NCBI RefSeq assembly: GCF_018403325.1
Contig: NZ_BOSL01000016.1
Location: forward strand, 1-64,000
Direction of reading: 5' to 3'
DNA from: Paenibacillus vini
Lineage (GTDB): Bacteria > Bacillota > Bacilli > Paenibacillales > Paenibacillaceae
DNA length: 64,000 nt
Positions 17,410 to 25,916 of this stretch are shown one piece after another (positions within the stretch are counted from its first letter, which is position 1; each line of letters begins with the position of its first letter). A program made the translations under genes and the position numbers. The notes beneath the pieces are model-generated. The model searched no databases. It had not been told where the DNA came from and saw nothing but the letters and a program-made list of their open reading frames with translations.

Positions 17410-17691
17410 TTGGGTTGTGGTGAATACAATTTGCCTTTCGAACTAGCCGGAATTGTGATCGCAGACGGCAACGATAGAAATCAATGGATAGACGAAGTCG
17501 GTCGCAAGACTTCACCACAAGCGGTTTCCTTGGAGGATGAGATCCATTTGCTTCGCAGTAAAATGGAAAAGATATTCCAGCAGGAAAATTCCTTTACTTC
17601 GGATATCGTCATTGAGATCAGCAGCTTGCTGGATTTAAAGATCAATGAATTTATGAAGAGTCACCGGAAAAACAAAGAAGCGAAATTATAG
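17410..17691 (+). CDS. Spo0E-like aspartyl-phosphate phosphatase
   Basis: A 93-residue protein whose C-terminal half fits the Spo0E family: LEDEIHLLRSKM, then IVIEISSLLDLKINEFM, corresponding to the SxxLDxLI signature. Members dephosphorylate Spo0A~P and delay sporulation. The first 38 residues are not part of the family and may be regulatory. TTG start at 17410 after GGGAGGGAT. Single gene with its own promoter and terminator. Confidence 0.75.
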   Translation: MGCGEYNLPFELAGIVIADGNDRNQWIDEVGRKTSPQAVSLEDEIHLLRSKMEKIFQQENSFTSDIVIEISSLLDLKINEFMKSHRKNKEAKL

Positions 17692-17718
17692 AAATTAAAT
17701 GAACCAGACTATTCCAGG

Positions 17719-17745
17719 GAAGATCCTACAAGGATCTTCTTTTTT
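17719..17745 (+). terminator. Intrinsic terminator after the Spo0E-like gene
   Basis: GAAGATCCT / AGGATCTTC 9-bp stem with ACA loop and six Ts. Confidence 0.9.
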
Positions 17746-17786
17746 AAATTTATGGTATATTTGAAAATAGGAAAAGGGGGTTGTTT

Positions 17787-18350
17787 ATGACGATTTATAC
17801 ACGTACCGGTGACCAGGGGCAGACGTCGGTTATCGGCGGGAGAGTATATAAGGATGACGAACGGGTGGAGGCTTACGGCACGATCGACGAACTGAACAGC
17901 TTTGTAGGATTAGCCGGGAGCTGTGCGGATCAAGCGAAGTTTGCCGATTTGAAAGAGGATTTGCAGCAGATTCAACAGGAGCTGTTTGACTGCGGATCGG
18001 ACCTCGCTTTTGCAAAAGTTGATGAAAGGCGTTTTAAAGTTACCCCGGACATGGCTGAACGGCTCGAGTCATGGATTGACCGTTACGAAGCGGAAAATCC
18101 GGTGATCGAGAAATTCATTCTGCCGGGAGGGACAGAACTTGCCTCCTTGCTGCATGTTTGCCGGACCGTCTGCCGTCGTGCAGAGCGGCAAGCGGTAACG
18201 TTGAGCCGGAAAGCCGAGGTAAATTGGGAGGCCGTGAAATACTTGAACCGTCTCTCCGACTTTTTCTTCGCGGCGGCCCGGACGGCAAATGCGCGCCAGC
18301 AAACTCCCGATGTGGAGTACATTCGCAGTGGGAAGGTGTTTCGCAACTAA
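17787..18350 (+). CDS. ATP:cob(I)alamin adenosyltransferase, PduO type
   Basis: A 187-residue PduO-type enzyme that transfers the adenosyl group of ATP to cob(I)alamin to make coenzyme B12. The N-terminus IYTRTGDQGQTSVIGG is the ATP-binding signature; YGTIDELNSFVG and CRTVCRRAERQ (base and Arg contacts) follow. ATG at 17787 is used because GGGGG ends 6 nt upstream; the preceding TTG touches the site. Followed after 2 bp by a pseudouridine synthase gene, so they are probably co-transcribed. Confidence 0.92.
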   Translation: MTIYTRTGDQGQTSVIGGRVYKDDERVEAYGTIDELNSFVGLAGSCADQAKFADLKEDLQQIQQELFDCGSDLAFAKVDERRFKVTPDMAERLESWIDRYEAENPVIEKFILPGGTELASLLHVCRTVCRRAERQAVTLSRKAEVNWEAVKYLNRLSDFFFAAARTANARQQTPDVEYIRSGKVFRN

Positions 18351-18352
18351 TT

Positions 18353-19309
18353 ATGACCGCTTACTATAAACCAATAACATATAAGGTTACGGAACAAGAG
18401 GACGGTTGGCTGTTAAAAACCGTGCTGCAACGCAGGCTCGGGGTATCCCGAAAGCTGCTGTCACGCATCAAGCTGACGGAACGGGGCGTCATGCTGAACG
18501 GGGAGCGGGTGTTTATCAGCGTCCCGGTCAAACCGGGGGATATGGTCTCCATCTCGCTGGAGCAGGAAACCTCGGAGGATATTTTACCGGAACCTATTCC
18601 GTTTGATATTGTTTACGAGGATGAAGCCCTGTTGATCGTAAACAAGGCTCCCGGGATCATCGTGCACCCGACGCACGGACATTACACGGGCACGCTTGCT
18701 AACGGTGTGGTGCATTACTGGCGGGAAAAAGGGGAGGCCGTCCGCTTTCGTCCGGTACATCGCTTGGATCAGGAAACGAGCGGGATTATCGCGATCGCCA
18801 AGAACGCTTATATCCATCAGCATATTTCCGAACAGTTGATCGCGGGTCAGGTTACGAAGAAGTATGCCGCGCTTGTGCACGGCTGCCCCGCCTCGCCCGA
18901 CGGGCTTATCGACGGGCCGATCGATCGTGACCCGCTGGAGCCGCATCGGCGCATCGTTACCCCAAGCGGATATCCGGCGTTGACCTATTACAAGGTCTCC
19001 GCGTGTTACGGATTGGGAGCACTGGTGGAACTGCGGCTGGGAACGGGGCGGACGCATCAAATCCGCGTTCACATGACTTCGATCGGCCACTCGTTGATCG
19101 GGGACAAGCTGTATACCTGGAGCACAGCCCAGGGAACGGAAGGACAGAACATGTCCGCATCGGTATTGGATGCGGCGATCGGCCGTCAAGCGCTTCATGC
19201 GGCGGAGCTTGGATTTCGGCACCCGCTGACTGGCGAGGATTTACTGTTTCGTGCGCCTCTTCCGCCGGACATGGAGACATTGCGGCGGAAGCTGGAATAT
19301 GGAGAATAA
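18353..19309 (+). CDS. RluA-family pseudouridine synthase
   Basis: A 318-residue pseudouridine synthase. An S4-like RNA-binding segment (about 15-75, LSRIKLTERGVMLNGE) precedes the catalytic domain, with FRPVHRLDQETSGIIAIAKN holding the catalytic Asp of the HRLD motif and GTGRTHQIRVHM as motif III. Its rRNA or tRNA target cannot be told from sequence. ATG at 18353 begins 2 bp after the adenosyltransferase stop. Translation is probably coupled because no strong ribosome binding site is close. Confidence 0.9.
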   Translation: MTAYYKPITYKVTEQEDGWLLKTVLQRRLGVSRKLLSRIKLTERGVMLNGERVFISVPVKPGDMVSISLEQETSEDILPEPIPFDIVYEDEALLIVNKAPGIIVHPTHGHYTGTLANGVVHYWREKGEAVRFRPVHRLDQETSGIIAIAKNAYIHQHISEQLIAGQVTKKYAALVHGCPASPDGLIDGPIDRDPLEPHRRIVTPSGYPALTYYKVSACYGLGALVELRLGTGRTHQIRVHMTSIGHSLIGDKLYTWSTAQGTEGQNMSASVLDAAIGRQALHAAELGFRHPLTGEDLLFRAPLPPDMETLRRKLEYGE

Positions 19310-19332
19310 GAAAGTGAAGGAGAACTTGTTTA

Positions 19333-19695
19333 ATGAGTGATTTGATTGTGTACCACTATCCGCCCTGCGGCACTTGCCGCAAGGCTGTTAAATGGCTTGA
19401 AGCTCAGGGGCACCAGCTGGAGTTGAGAAATATTAAGGAGAATCCGCCTGAGCCGGCATTGCTGACCGAATTGGTTGAGCTTAGCGGGCTGGAGTTGAAG
19501 AAATTTTTCAATACCAGCGGAGAAGTGTACAAGGAATTGGGACTAAAAGATAAATTGTCCTCCATGACAAAAGAAGATCAGATCAACCTGCTGTCATCCA
19601 ACGGAATGCTGATTAAGCGCCCGCTGGTGTCGGATGGGAAATCCGTTACGGTAGGCTTCAAAGAGGAAGCTTACGAGCAGGCTTGGCACAAATAG
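19333..19695 (+). CDS. Spx/ArsC-family protein (arsenate reductase-like)
   Basis: A 120-residue thioredoxin-fold protein with a CGTC redox motif (C12 and C15) and the ArsC/Spx pattern LKKFFNTSG, MLIKRPLV and VGFKEE. Length and motif match YusI/YffB-type reductases rather than Spx, which has CxxC but a longer RNAP-binding region. The true substrate is unknown. The gene lies between a pseudouridine synthase and an exonuclease in the same direction. Confidence 0.85.
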   Translation: MSDLIVYHYPPCGTCRKAVKWLEAQGHQLELRNIKENPPEPALLTELVELSGLELKKFFNTSGEVYKELGLKDKLSSMTKEDQINLLSSNGMLIKRPLVSDGKSVTVGFKEEAYEQAWHK

Positions 19696-19721
19696 ATAAC
19701 AATCAGGAAGGAGAATCAGAC

Positions 19722-20624
19722 ATGACAATAAATCAGAACGGAAAAGAAAGCATTCTGCTGGTTGACGGGATGGCTTTGATGTTCCGGGCGTTTTATGCAT
19801 CTGCCGCCACGGGATACATCCGCCGAACCAAAGCAGGCCTTCCGACCAATGCGGTTTATGGGTTTATGCGTTACTTCTGGGATGCCGTGCAGAAATTTGC
19901 CCCGACGCATATCGCCTGCTGTTGGGATCTTGGGAGCAAAACCTTCCGGACGGAGCAGTTTGCGGCCTACAAAGGCAACCGTTCGGAAGCGCCCGACGAA
20001 TTGATTCCGCAGTTTTCCGTAATCCGGGACGTGATGGAAAGCCTCGGGATTCCAAATGTCAGCTGTCCCGGTTATGAAGCGGATGATTGCATCGGCACCC
20101 TGGCCGCTAAATTCAGCGAGGATATGCAGGTGTACATTCTTACGGGAGATCATGATATGCTGCAGCTGGTCAGCGAGCGGACGAGCGTCATTATTATGAA
20201 AAAAGGACATGGCAATTATATGGTTTATACGCCGGAAAGTCTGATGGAAGAGAAGCAACTGACACCGCGCCAAATCATCGACCTGAAGGGGCTGATGGGC
20301 GATACGAGCGACAACTATCCCGGCGTGCGGGGAATCGGTGAGAAAACGGCGCTGAAGCTCGTACAGGAGTACGGATCCGTGGAGGGAATTCTGGGCAATT
20401 TGGATTCTCTGAGCAAGTCGGTCCGGGGCAAAATTGAAGCCGATCTGGACATGCTCCATTTATCGAGACAGCTGGCGGAAATCCGCTGCGATGTGGATGT
20501 GGTGTGCATTCCCGACTCCTGCCGGCTTGAATTGAACGCTGCGGCGGTCGCATCCAAATTCGAGGAATTGGAAATGGCAAGCATCAGCTCGCTGATGGGG
20601 CTCGCTCTCGCTGCAACGCCTTAA
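19722..20624 (+). CDS. 5'-3' exonuclease (PolA N-domain-like, YpcP type)
   Basis: A 300-residue stand-alone flap/5'-nuclease similar to the N-terminal domain of DNA polymerase I. Acidic metal-binding residues appear in LLVDGMAL, GYEADDCIGTLA, TGDHDMLQL and LMGDTSDNYPGVRGIGEKTA, the last being the helix-3-turn-helix DNA clamp. It may help remove RNA primers and repair flaps. ATG at 19722 has AAGGAGAAT 7 nt upstream; the ORF open further upstream would overlap the preceding gene. Confidence 0.92.
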   Translation: MTINQNGKESILLVDGMALMFRAFYASAATGYIRRTKAGLPTNAVYGFMRYFWDAVQKFAPTHIACCWDLGSKTFRTEQFAAYKGNRSEAPDELIPQFSVIRDVMESLGIPNVSCPGYEADDCIGTLAAKFSEDMQVYILTGDHDMLQLVSERTSVIIMKKGHGNYMVYTPESLMEEKQLTPRQIIDLKGLMGDTSDNYPGVRGIGEKTALKLVQEYGSVEGILGNLDSLSKSVRGKIEADLDMLHLSRQLAEIRCDVDVVCIPDSCRLELNAAAVASKFEELEMASISSLMGLALAATP

Positions 20625-20645
20625 GTAATGGCAGAATAAAACAGG

Positions 20646-20694
20646 AAATGACGGTGCGGAGAGTGGATCTCTAATGCACCGTCATTTCTTTTTA
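20646..20694. terminator. Terminator between convergent exonuclease and molybdate regulator genes
   Basis: AAATGACGGTGC / GCACCGTCATTT, a 12-bp perfect stem, followed by TTCTTTTTATT. Confidence 0.85.
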
Positions 20695-21687
20695 TTTATC
20701 CGTATCATACAAAATTTGTCCAGTCAGCGATAAATCGTAGCCATGAATCGAACCCAGCTCCTGCAGGAATTCGGGAGATTGCAAGGTTTGCAGCAGAAGC
20801 TGGACCCGTTCGGTGTTTGATTTTGTTTTTAACATGACCAAGTCATACCGTTCCTTGATCAACGGTACGAAATCGACGGTATTGATCAGGGAAACCGCAT
20901 GCTCAATCCCAACGCCAACATCGGCCTGGCCGGCAGCGACCTTGCCCGCCACGGCGAGATGACTAGTCTCCACGTCCTCGTATCCCTCGATGCCTGAGCG
21001 TGAAATCCCGTGGATGCGCAGCTGTTCATCCAGAAGTACACGGGCCCCGGAGCCAATTTCCCGATTGATCAATTTCAGGCCGGTTTTGCCTAAATCCGCC
21101 CATGTCAGCAATTGCTTGGGGTTGCCGCGTTTGACGTATAACCCGGCTTGACGCTGAAGCAGGTTGACGACGACACAGGAATGGCCGGTCAGAATTTTGG
21201 TGATATAAGGGATATTGTATTCCCCACTGCTTCCGTCCAGCAAATGGGTACTGACGATGTCGCTCTTTCCGTGATACATGGAGATCAGGCTATCGAGACT
21301 TCCGTCATGCGAGCGGAGAGGGCGCAGCGAAGGATTAGCCCGCTCAAGATGCTTGGCCAGCAGATCCAGACTAAGGTCCTGACCGGTAATGACCAGGGTT
21401 CCTGGATGAGGTTCACGGCCGGAGGAGCTTTGCTCATCTTTGGCGAATTCCTTTGGAATCTCCCGATCGGCATTCAGGTTGTTATTACGCTTGGAACGGG
21501 AGGCCGCCGCTCCGCCGCCGCTTTTCGCATTCTGCTTGTACATCTCCAGATCGTCCGCATCGACCCGCATCTGTTTGCCAACCCGGTAGGCAGGAAGATC
21601 TCCTTTTTTGATCAGATCATATACAGTTAATTTGGAAACCTTAAGCAGTTTTGCGACTTCTTCAGTAGTGTAGGAAACATCGTTCAT
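20692..21687 (-). CDS. HTH (excisionase-type) - periplasmic-binding-like regulator, probably molybdate responsive
   Basis: A 331-residue fusion. Residues 1-55 are a MerR/excisionase-type HTH (YTTEEVAKLLKVSKLTVYDLIKKGDLPAYRVGKQMRV). A Gly/Ser/Asn-rich linker (55-90) joins a PBP-like domain (about 100-330, TGQDLSLDLLAKHLE..., ADVGVGIEHAVSLINTVDFVPL). This architecture is found in Firmicute regulators next to molybdate uptake genes. It is divergent from modAB and so probably senses molybdate, but ligand identity is inferred. A GGAGGAT site precedes the ATG. Confidence 0.85.
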   Translation of the reverse strand: MNDVSYTTEEVAKLLKVSKLTVYDLIKKGDLPAYRVGKQMRVDADDLEMYKQNAKSGGGAAASRSKRNNNLNADREIPKEFAKDEQSSSGREPHPGTLVITGQDLSLDLLAKHLERANPSLRPLRSHDGSLDSLISMYHGKSDIVSTHLLDGSSGEYNIPYITKILTGHSCVVVNLLQRQAGLYVKRGNPKQLLTWADLGKTGLKLINREIGSGARVLLDEQLRIHGISRSGIEGYEDVETSHLAVAGKVAAGQADVGVGIEHAVSLINTVDFVPLIKERYDLVMLKTKSNTERVQLLLQTLQSPEFLQELGSIHGYDLSLTGQILYDTDK

Positions 21688-21714
21688 GGGTATCCTCCAT
21701 TGACAACTTTATGT

Positions 21715-21728
21715 CTAATTATAATTAG
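21715..21728. promoter_or_regulatory. 14-bp palindrome in the mod divergent region
   Basis: CTAATTATAATTAG is a perfect palindrome. It lies between the regulator and modA and is a candidate operator. Confidence 0.45.
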
Positions 21729-21739
21729 TTATATTCAAA

Positions 21740-21753
21740 TATATCTAGATATA
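21740..21753. promoter_or_regulatory. Second 14-bp palindrome upstream of modA
   Basis: TATATCTAGATATA is a perfect palindrome overlapping a TATAAT -10-like hexamer (21750-21755), 42 bp before the modA start. Candidate operator for the divergent HTH regulator. Confidence 0.45.
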
Positions 21754-21794
21754 ATAAAATGAATTATTATTGGTACATGTTTGGAGGGTTAATA

Positions 21795-22646
21795 ATGCCA
21801 TCAGGTTTAAAATCTATGTTTGGCGGCCGGGCTTTAATCGGAACATTGCTGCTGATCGCAATTTTGTCCGGATGCGCCAACGCCAACGCAGGGAATAAAG
21901 CCGAGACCTCAAGCAACAGCAAACAAACGTCATCAAATAATCCTAAGAGTTCAGTCACGCTGACGATATCGGCGGCAGCAAGTCTTAAAGAGAGCATGGA
22001 AGAGATTGCCGCGCTGTACGAAGCAGAGCATGAGAATATTAAGCTAACGATGAATTTTGGCGCCTCGGGATCCTTGCAAAAACAAATTGAGCAAGGAGCG
22101 CCCGCCGATTTGTTTCTGTCGGCAGGACAAAAGCAAATGACGGCTCTAATCGATGGCAAGTTCGTAAATGCCGACAGCAAGGTTGATTTGCTGCGCAATC
22201 GTCTTGTCCTAATCGTTCCGTCGGATGCTTCCGTTGTCCCTGTATCTTTAGAAGTCTTGCAGGAGAAAGACTTTGGTATGATCGCACTCGGCGAACCGGA
22301 AGTGGTCCCGGCGGGTTCTTATACGAAGGAGGCGTTGGAGAACGGACAGTTATGGACGATGCTCCAGCCTAAAATGGTGTTTGCCAAAGACGTAACTCAA
22401 GTGCTGACTTATGTAGAATCGGGAAATGCGGATGCGGGGTTCGTCTACGAGAGCGATGCGAAACTTACATCCAAGGTGAAAACGGCGCTGGTGCTCGATG
22501 AGAAGAGCCATACGCCCATCCTGTATCCCGCAGGAATTGTTGCGGCAACCAAATATCCTGATGAAGCTGACCAATTCCTTGAATTTCTGCAATCGGCAGC
22601 AGCGAGCGATGTATTTCGGAATTACGGTTTCAGCGTGGCGGAGTGA
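21795..22646 (+). CDS. modA: Molybdate ABC transporter substrate-binding lipoprotein
   Basis: A 283-residue extracytoplasmic binding protein. A signal peptide ends in the lipobox LSGC, then a Ser/Asn linker and the ModA fold: ISAAASLKESMEEIA, FGASGSLQKQIEQGAPADLFLSA, NADAGFVYESDA. The two serine-bearing loops bind the oxyanion in the family. ATG at 21795 is preceded by GGAGGG; the upstream ORF extension (from 21759) crosses that site and is rejected. It overlaps modB by one base. Confidence 0.93.
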   Translation: MPSGLKSMFGGRALIGTLLLIAILSGCANANAGNKAETSSNSKQTSSNNPKSSVTLTISAAASLKESMEEIAALYEAEHENIKLTMNFGASGSLQKQIEQGAPADLFLSAGQKQMTALIDGKFVNADSKVDLLRNRLVLIVPSDASVVPVSLEVLQEKDFGMIALGEPEVVPAGSYTKEALENGQLWTMLQPKMVFAKDVTQVLTYVESGNADAGFVYESDAKLTSKVKTALVLDEKSHTPILYPAGIVAATKYPDEADQFLEFLQSAAASDVFRNYGFSVAE

Positions 22647-23323
22647 TGCCTGAGATGGAATGGAGCGATTTTTGGTCGCCTGTCGGATTATCCTTGAAAG
22701 TGTCGCTGCTAGCGGGCATCATCGCTTTTTTGATCTCAGGTTATATAGCATGGCTGATGGCCGGCAAGAAGTTTTGGGGCAAAACGATCTTGGAGACGAT
22801 CTTTATGCTGCCTATGGTTTTGCCTCCTACCGTCGTCGGCTTCTTGCTGCTGATGGCGTTTGGCCGCCGGAGCCCGGTCGGCAAGCTGTTCGAAACACTT
22901 GCCGGGCTGCCGATCGTATTTACCTGGGGGGCCGCCGTACTGTCCGCGGCTGTCGTCGCCTTCCCGTTAGCCTATCAATCGGCCAAGGCCGGCTTTGCCT
23001 CTATTGACCGGGACCTGCTGTCCGCCGGCCGTTCCATGGGCGCTTCCGAGTGGCAGGTCTTGTTTTACATCGCCGTTCCGCTGGCCCAGCGTTCCCTGAC
23101 AACCGCCTTCGTGCTGTCGTTTACCAGAGCGCTTGGCGAATTTGGCGCCACTCTGATGCTGGCCGGGAATATCCCCGGCAGGACGCAGACACTGCCGACC
23201 GCCATCTATATGGCGGTGGAGTCCGGTGACACGACTACCGCATGGGCATGGGCTGCCTTCATGATTCTGATCTCGTTTCTTCTTCTGGCCTTGAGTGGTC
23301 GGCGTTCGGAAAAAGAGGAGTAG
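22646..23323 (+). CDS. modB: Molybdate ABC transporter permease
   Basis: A 225-residue permease with five or six membrane helices. The EAA-type loop (RDLLSAGRSMGASEWQVLFYIAVPLAQRS) and the ModB signature GEFGATLMLAGNIPGRTQTLPTAIY are present. TGATG overlap with modA indicates translational coupling; a GTG three bases upstream is an alternative start. No modC ATPase follows, so the ATPase must be encoded elsewhere. Confidence 0.93.
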   Translation: MPEMEWSDFWSPVGLSLKVSLLAGIIAFLISGYIAWLMAGKKFWGKTILETIFMLPMVLPPTVVGFLLLMAFGRRSPVGKLFETLAGLPIVFTWGAAVLSAAVVAFPLAYQSAKAGFASIDRDLLSAGRSMGASEWQVLFYIAVPLAQRSLTTAFVLSFTRALGEFGATLMLAGNIPGRTQTLPTAIYMAVESGDTTTAWAWAAFMILISFLLLALSGRRSEKEE

Positions 23324-23363
23324 AGAGGTCCATCACCATGATGCCTATGATGCCAATCACAGA

Positions 23364-23669
23364 TCAATCGGTGAAATAGGCTTCGCCGACCACCTGATAC
23401 AGAAACGATTTGAGCTCGTGGCTCTCTTCTTCACTCAGACCGAAAACGTGCTCCAGATAGCCTTCTTCCTCCAGATCGTCCGTACCCAGGATAGCAGTCT
23501 TGCCGTTCTGGAGATCCGTAACAAGCTTTTTCCCGTAAAAACGGTTTGTGGTCGTAACGGCCAGATCGAAGCGCTTTAGAGAGGCGTTGCCTATAAAAGT
23601 TACAAATCGGGTGGATGTACTTTCCGTGCTGTCTGATAAAAAGTCCAAATCGTGGTGCTGTTCGTTCAT
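23364..23669 (-). CDS. DUF3055 (SAV0927-like) family protein
   Basis: A 101-residue protein with the family pattern DFLSDSTESTSTRFVTFIG, RFDLAVTTTNRFYGKKLV, LGTDDLEEEGYLEHVFGLSEEESHELKSFL. The family is soluble and uncharacterised, common in Bacillales. ATG at 23669 follows GGAGGCTTT; the ORF extends further upstream but without a site. Monocistronic, convergent with modB. Confidence 0.8.
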   Translation of the reverse strand: MNEQHHDLDFLSDSTESTSTRFVTFIGNASLKRFDLAVTTTNRFYGKKLVTDLQNGKTAILGTDDLEEEGYLEHVFGLSEEESHELKSFLYQVVGEAYFTD

Positions 23670-23746
23670 TTGCAAAGCCTCCTCGGATACTAGTTGTCTT
23701 CTGTCATTATAGCCGAAAAACGGAGCGGCGGGGAAATGATAACGGA

Positions 23747-23774
23747 TTGACAGCTGCGAAAAAAATGGTATGAT
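23747..23774 (+). promoter_or_regulatory. SigA promoter upstream of an attenuator-like terminator
   Basis: TTGACA (23747-23752), 16-bp spacer, TATGAT (23769-23774). It is 122 bp upstream of the HRDC gene, with a terminator in between. Confidence 0.65.
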
Positions 23775-23801
23775 TAGGAATAACAGTATACGACTAGGGG
23801 A

Positions 23802-23839
23802 AGCACCTCTCTTGAATTTTTCAGGAGGGGTGCTTTTTT
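23802..23839 (+). terminator. Strong intrinsic terminator in the leader of the HRDC gene
   Basis: A perfectly paired 15-bp stem from AGCACCTCTCTTGAA to TTCAGGAGGGGTGCT (two G-U pairs) with a TTT loop, followed by TTTTTT. It lies about 20 nt downstream of the predicted transcription start and 58 bp before the next gene. Confidence 0.8.
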
Positions 23840-23896
23840 GCGTGTTCATAAACATGGGATTGTCGTAGCTGACGTGAATTGGGAGGGGAAAATAGG

Positions 23897-24907
23897 ATGC
23901 GGATTGTTTTTTTGAACAGTTTGGAAAAGAAGAGCAGCGATGCGGTGTCTGGCGGAGCTCAAGTCTGGATCGGTGAAGAGGAAGGGCTATGGCGGATGGG
24001 CTGGAACGAAACGACAGCGGAGGGGGAGCAGGAGACCATTTGGTATGAGGGCGGCTCCTGGTCAGAAATGCTGCATGTGTACCGCCATCGTCTTGTCGTT
24101 AAGCTGGGTGAAGGCTATCGCCCGGTGATTGAAGGGATCTGGGATGAGCGAGAGGAGTTCCAAGGGCGGGGAATGGCGGCACAGAAGCTGATTTGCTACA
24201 GTGAGCTGCACGGGAATGAGGAGTTTTACAACGAACTCTGTGCCTGGCGGCGTAAGAAGGCCTCCGCTGACCGCAAGGCGCCGTATATGATTGCCAGTAA
24301 CCGGCTGCTGAGGCTGATCAGCGTATTCAAGCCTTGGACGACTGAAGAATTGCTGCAGCTTCCCGGCGTGGGTGAAAGCAAGGCCGCCGAATACGGACCA
24401 GAACTGCTGGAAATGGCTCAGGCCCAGGGGGGCGAACGGCCGGGTGACTTCCCGCTTGGCTGGGTGGAGCAGAATATCGACGAGGATGTATTCCGATCCT
24501 GGATGTACAAGCAGAAGGAGGCGAAGTTCAAGCTGGAGATGGAGAAGTTCAGTACCCGCCGCGTTGTGCTGGAATCCCTGGCCCAAGGTCTTGATTTGCA
24601 GGAGATTTGCGTACGGACGAACCTGGACCGAAGAGAGGCCGTGGAATTACTTGAATTGCTTGAGAAGGACGGGTATACGACGGATTCATTGGTTCAATTA
24701 GAACTCAAGGACATGCCGGCGGAGCAGCAGAATGAGGTGTGGAAGGCGTTCGAGGAAATGGGCGACAGCTTCTTAAAGCCGGTGCTACAGCGGGTTTATG
24801 ATCAGGAGACGCTTGATGCCGGAGGCCTGGACAAGCTTTACGAACGGCTGCGGCTTCTGCGGATCTCATATCGCCGACAGAAGGAGCGAGCTCCTAAGGC
24901 GGGTTAA
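23897..24907 (+). CDS. HRDC-domain protein
   Basis: A 336-residue protein. Its middle part (about 105-180, ELCAWRRKKASADRKAPYMIASNRLLRLIS ... LLQLPGVGESKAAEYG) is an HRDC domain as in RecQ helicases and RNase D, a nucleic-acid-binding module. The C-terminus (about 215-330) has a helix-turn-helix resembling that found after HRDC in RecQ-like proteins (RVVLESLAQGLDLQEICVRTNLDRREAVELLELLEKDG). No helicase or nuclease domain is present. ATG at 23897 follows GGGAGGGG. It probably helps in RNA or DNA processing, but no role is established. Confidence 0.8.
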   Translation: MRIVFLNSLEKKSSDAVSGGAQVWIGEEEGLWRMGWNETTAEGEQETIWYEGGSWSEMLHVYRHRLVVKLGEGYRPVIEGIWDEREEFQGRGMAAQKLICYSELHGNEEFYNELCAWRRKKASADRKAPYMIASNRLLRLISVFKPWTTEELLQLPGVGESKAAEYGPELLEMAQAQGGERPGDFPLGWVEQNIDEDVFRSWMYKQKEAKFKLEMEKFSTRRVVLESLAQGLDLQEICVRTNLDRREAVELLELLEKDGYTTDSLVQLELKDMPAEQQNEVWKAFEEMGDSFLKPVLQRVYDQETLDAGGLDKLYERLRLLRISYRRQKERAPKAG

Positions 24908-24918
24908 TTCCTTCTAAA

Positions 24919-24967
24919 AAAGCCGGCAAGCGGCGAACCTGTTCATGGTTCGCCGTTTGCCGGCTTT
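24919..24967. terminator. Bidirectional terminator between HRDC gene and corA
   Basis: 21-bp stem, AAAGCCGGCAAGCGGCGAACC with GGTTCGCCGTTTGCCGGCTTT, TGTTCAT loop. Confidence 0.9.
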
Positions 24968-24980
24968 GCTGATTTTAGTT

Positions 24981-25916
24981 TTAGATCCAGTCCCGTTTCC
25001 GGAACAGATAGAACATTCCCGCTCCAAGCACGATCATAATGCCTAGGACAACATAGTAACTGTACTTCCAATGAAGTTCAGGCATATGGTCGAAGTTCAT
25101 TCCGTAGATACCGGTAATTAGCGTAAGCGGGATGAAAATCGTCGTAATCGCCGTAAACACGCGCATGATTTCGTTCGCACGGTTGGCGATGGCGGCCTGA
25201 TAAGCTTCTCGTAAGTTTCCTACGAGTTCCCGGAAGGTATCGAAGTTTTCGGAAATCTTAACGGCGTTCTCATAGATGTCGCTGAAATATTTCTGCAATT
25301 GGTCGTCGATCAGCCGCAGATCTTTTTTGTTTAGAATATTAATAACTTCTTTTTGTGGACCCAGCACTTTCTTAAGCCAGAGTATTTCGCTTCGTAGACC
25401 GATAATTTCGTTAAGATGGGACCGCTTGGTATGCATGAGAATGTCTTCTTCCAGCTTTTCGATCTTGACTTCGATCCGGTCACCGACGATGAAATAATTG
25501 TCAACCACAAGGTCGATAAGGAAATAAAGGAACCGGTCGGGCTCGCTGACCTCCTGTTCCCAGAGGATCGGCTTTACAGCCCGGAGTTCGTTGATTTTTT
25601 GTTTGGTTACGGTAATGATATAATGCCGGCCCAGAAAAACGTTCAGCGCCCGCAAGAAGATTTCCTCGTCATCATAACGGATACTGTTGACTACAATAAA
25701 ATAGTGGTTGTCATAAGTTTCGATTTTTGGACGCTGCTCTTCTTCGGTAAGACAATCCTCCACCGCAAGATCGTGCAATGAGAACAGCGGCTGAAGCAGG
25801 GCCAGGTCTTCAACATCGGCATCGATCCAATAGAACCCTTGCTCAGGCGGTGTTGTTGTCATTTCTACATCTGCTACCGGAGTAAATACACCGGCGACTA
25901 CATGACGGATTTTCAT
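24981..25916 (-). CDS. corA: CorA family magnesium transporter
   Basis: A 311-residue CorA-type divalent cation channel. A cytoplasmic alpha/beta domain and long helices lead to two C-terminal membrane helices; the first ends in the selectivity motif YGMNFDHMPE, and a basic RKRDWI tail follows the second. ATG at 25916 lies 8 nt after GGGAG; a GTG 9 bases upstream is possible. The leader is about 245 nt long (see the corA leader entry), which may be regulatory. Confidence 0.93.
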   Translation of the reverse strand: MKIRHVVAGVFTPVADVEMTTTPPEQGFYWIDADVEDLALLQPLFSLHDLAVEDCLTEEEQRPKIETYDNHYFIVVNSIRYDDEEIFLRALNVFLGRHYIITVTKQKINELRAVKPILWEQEVSEPDRFLYFLIDLVVDNYFIVGDRIEVKIEKLEEDILMHTKRSHLNEIIGLRSEILWLKKVLGPQKEVINILNKKDLRLIDDQLQKYFSDIYENAVKISENFDTFRELVGNLREAYQAAIANRANEIMRVFTAITTIFIPLTLITGIYGMNFDHMPELHWKYSYYVVLGIMIVLGAGMFYLFRKRDWI

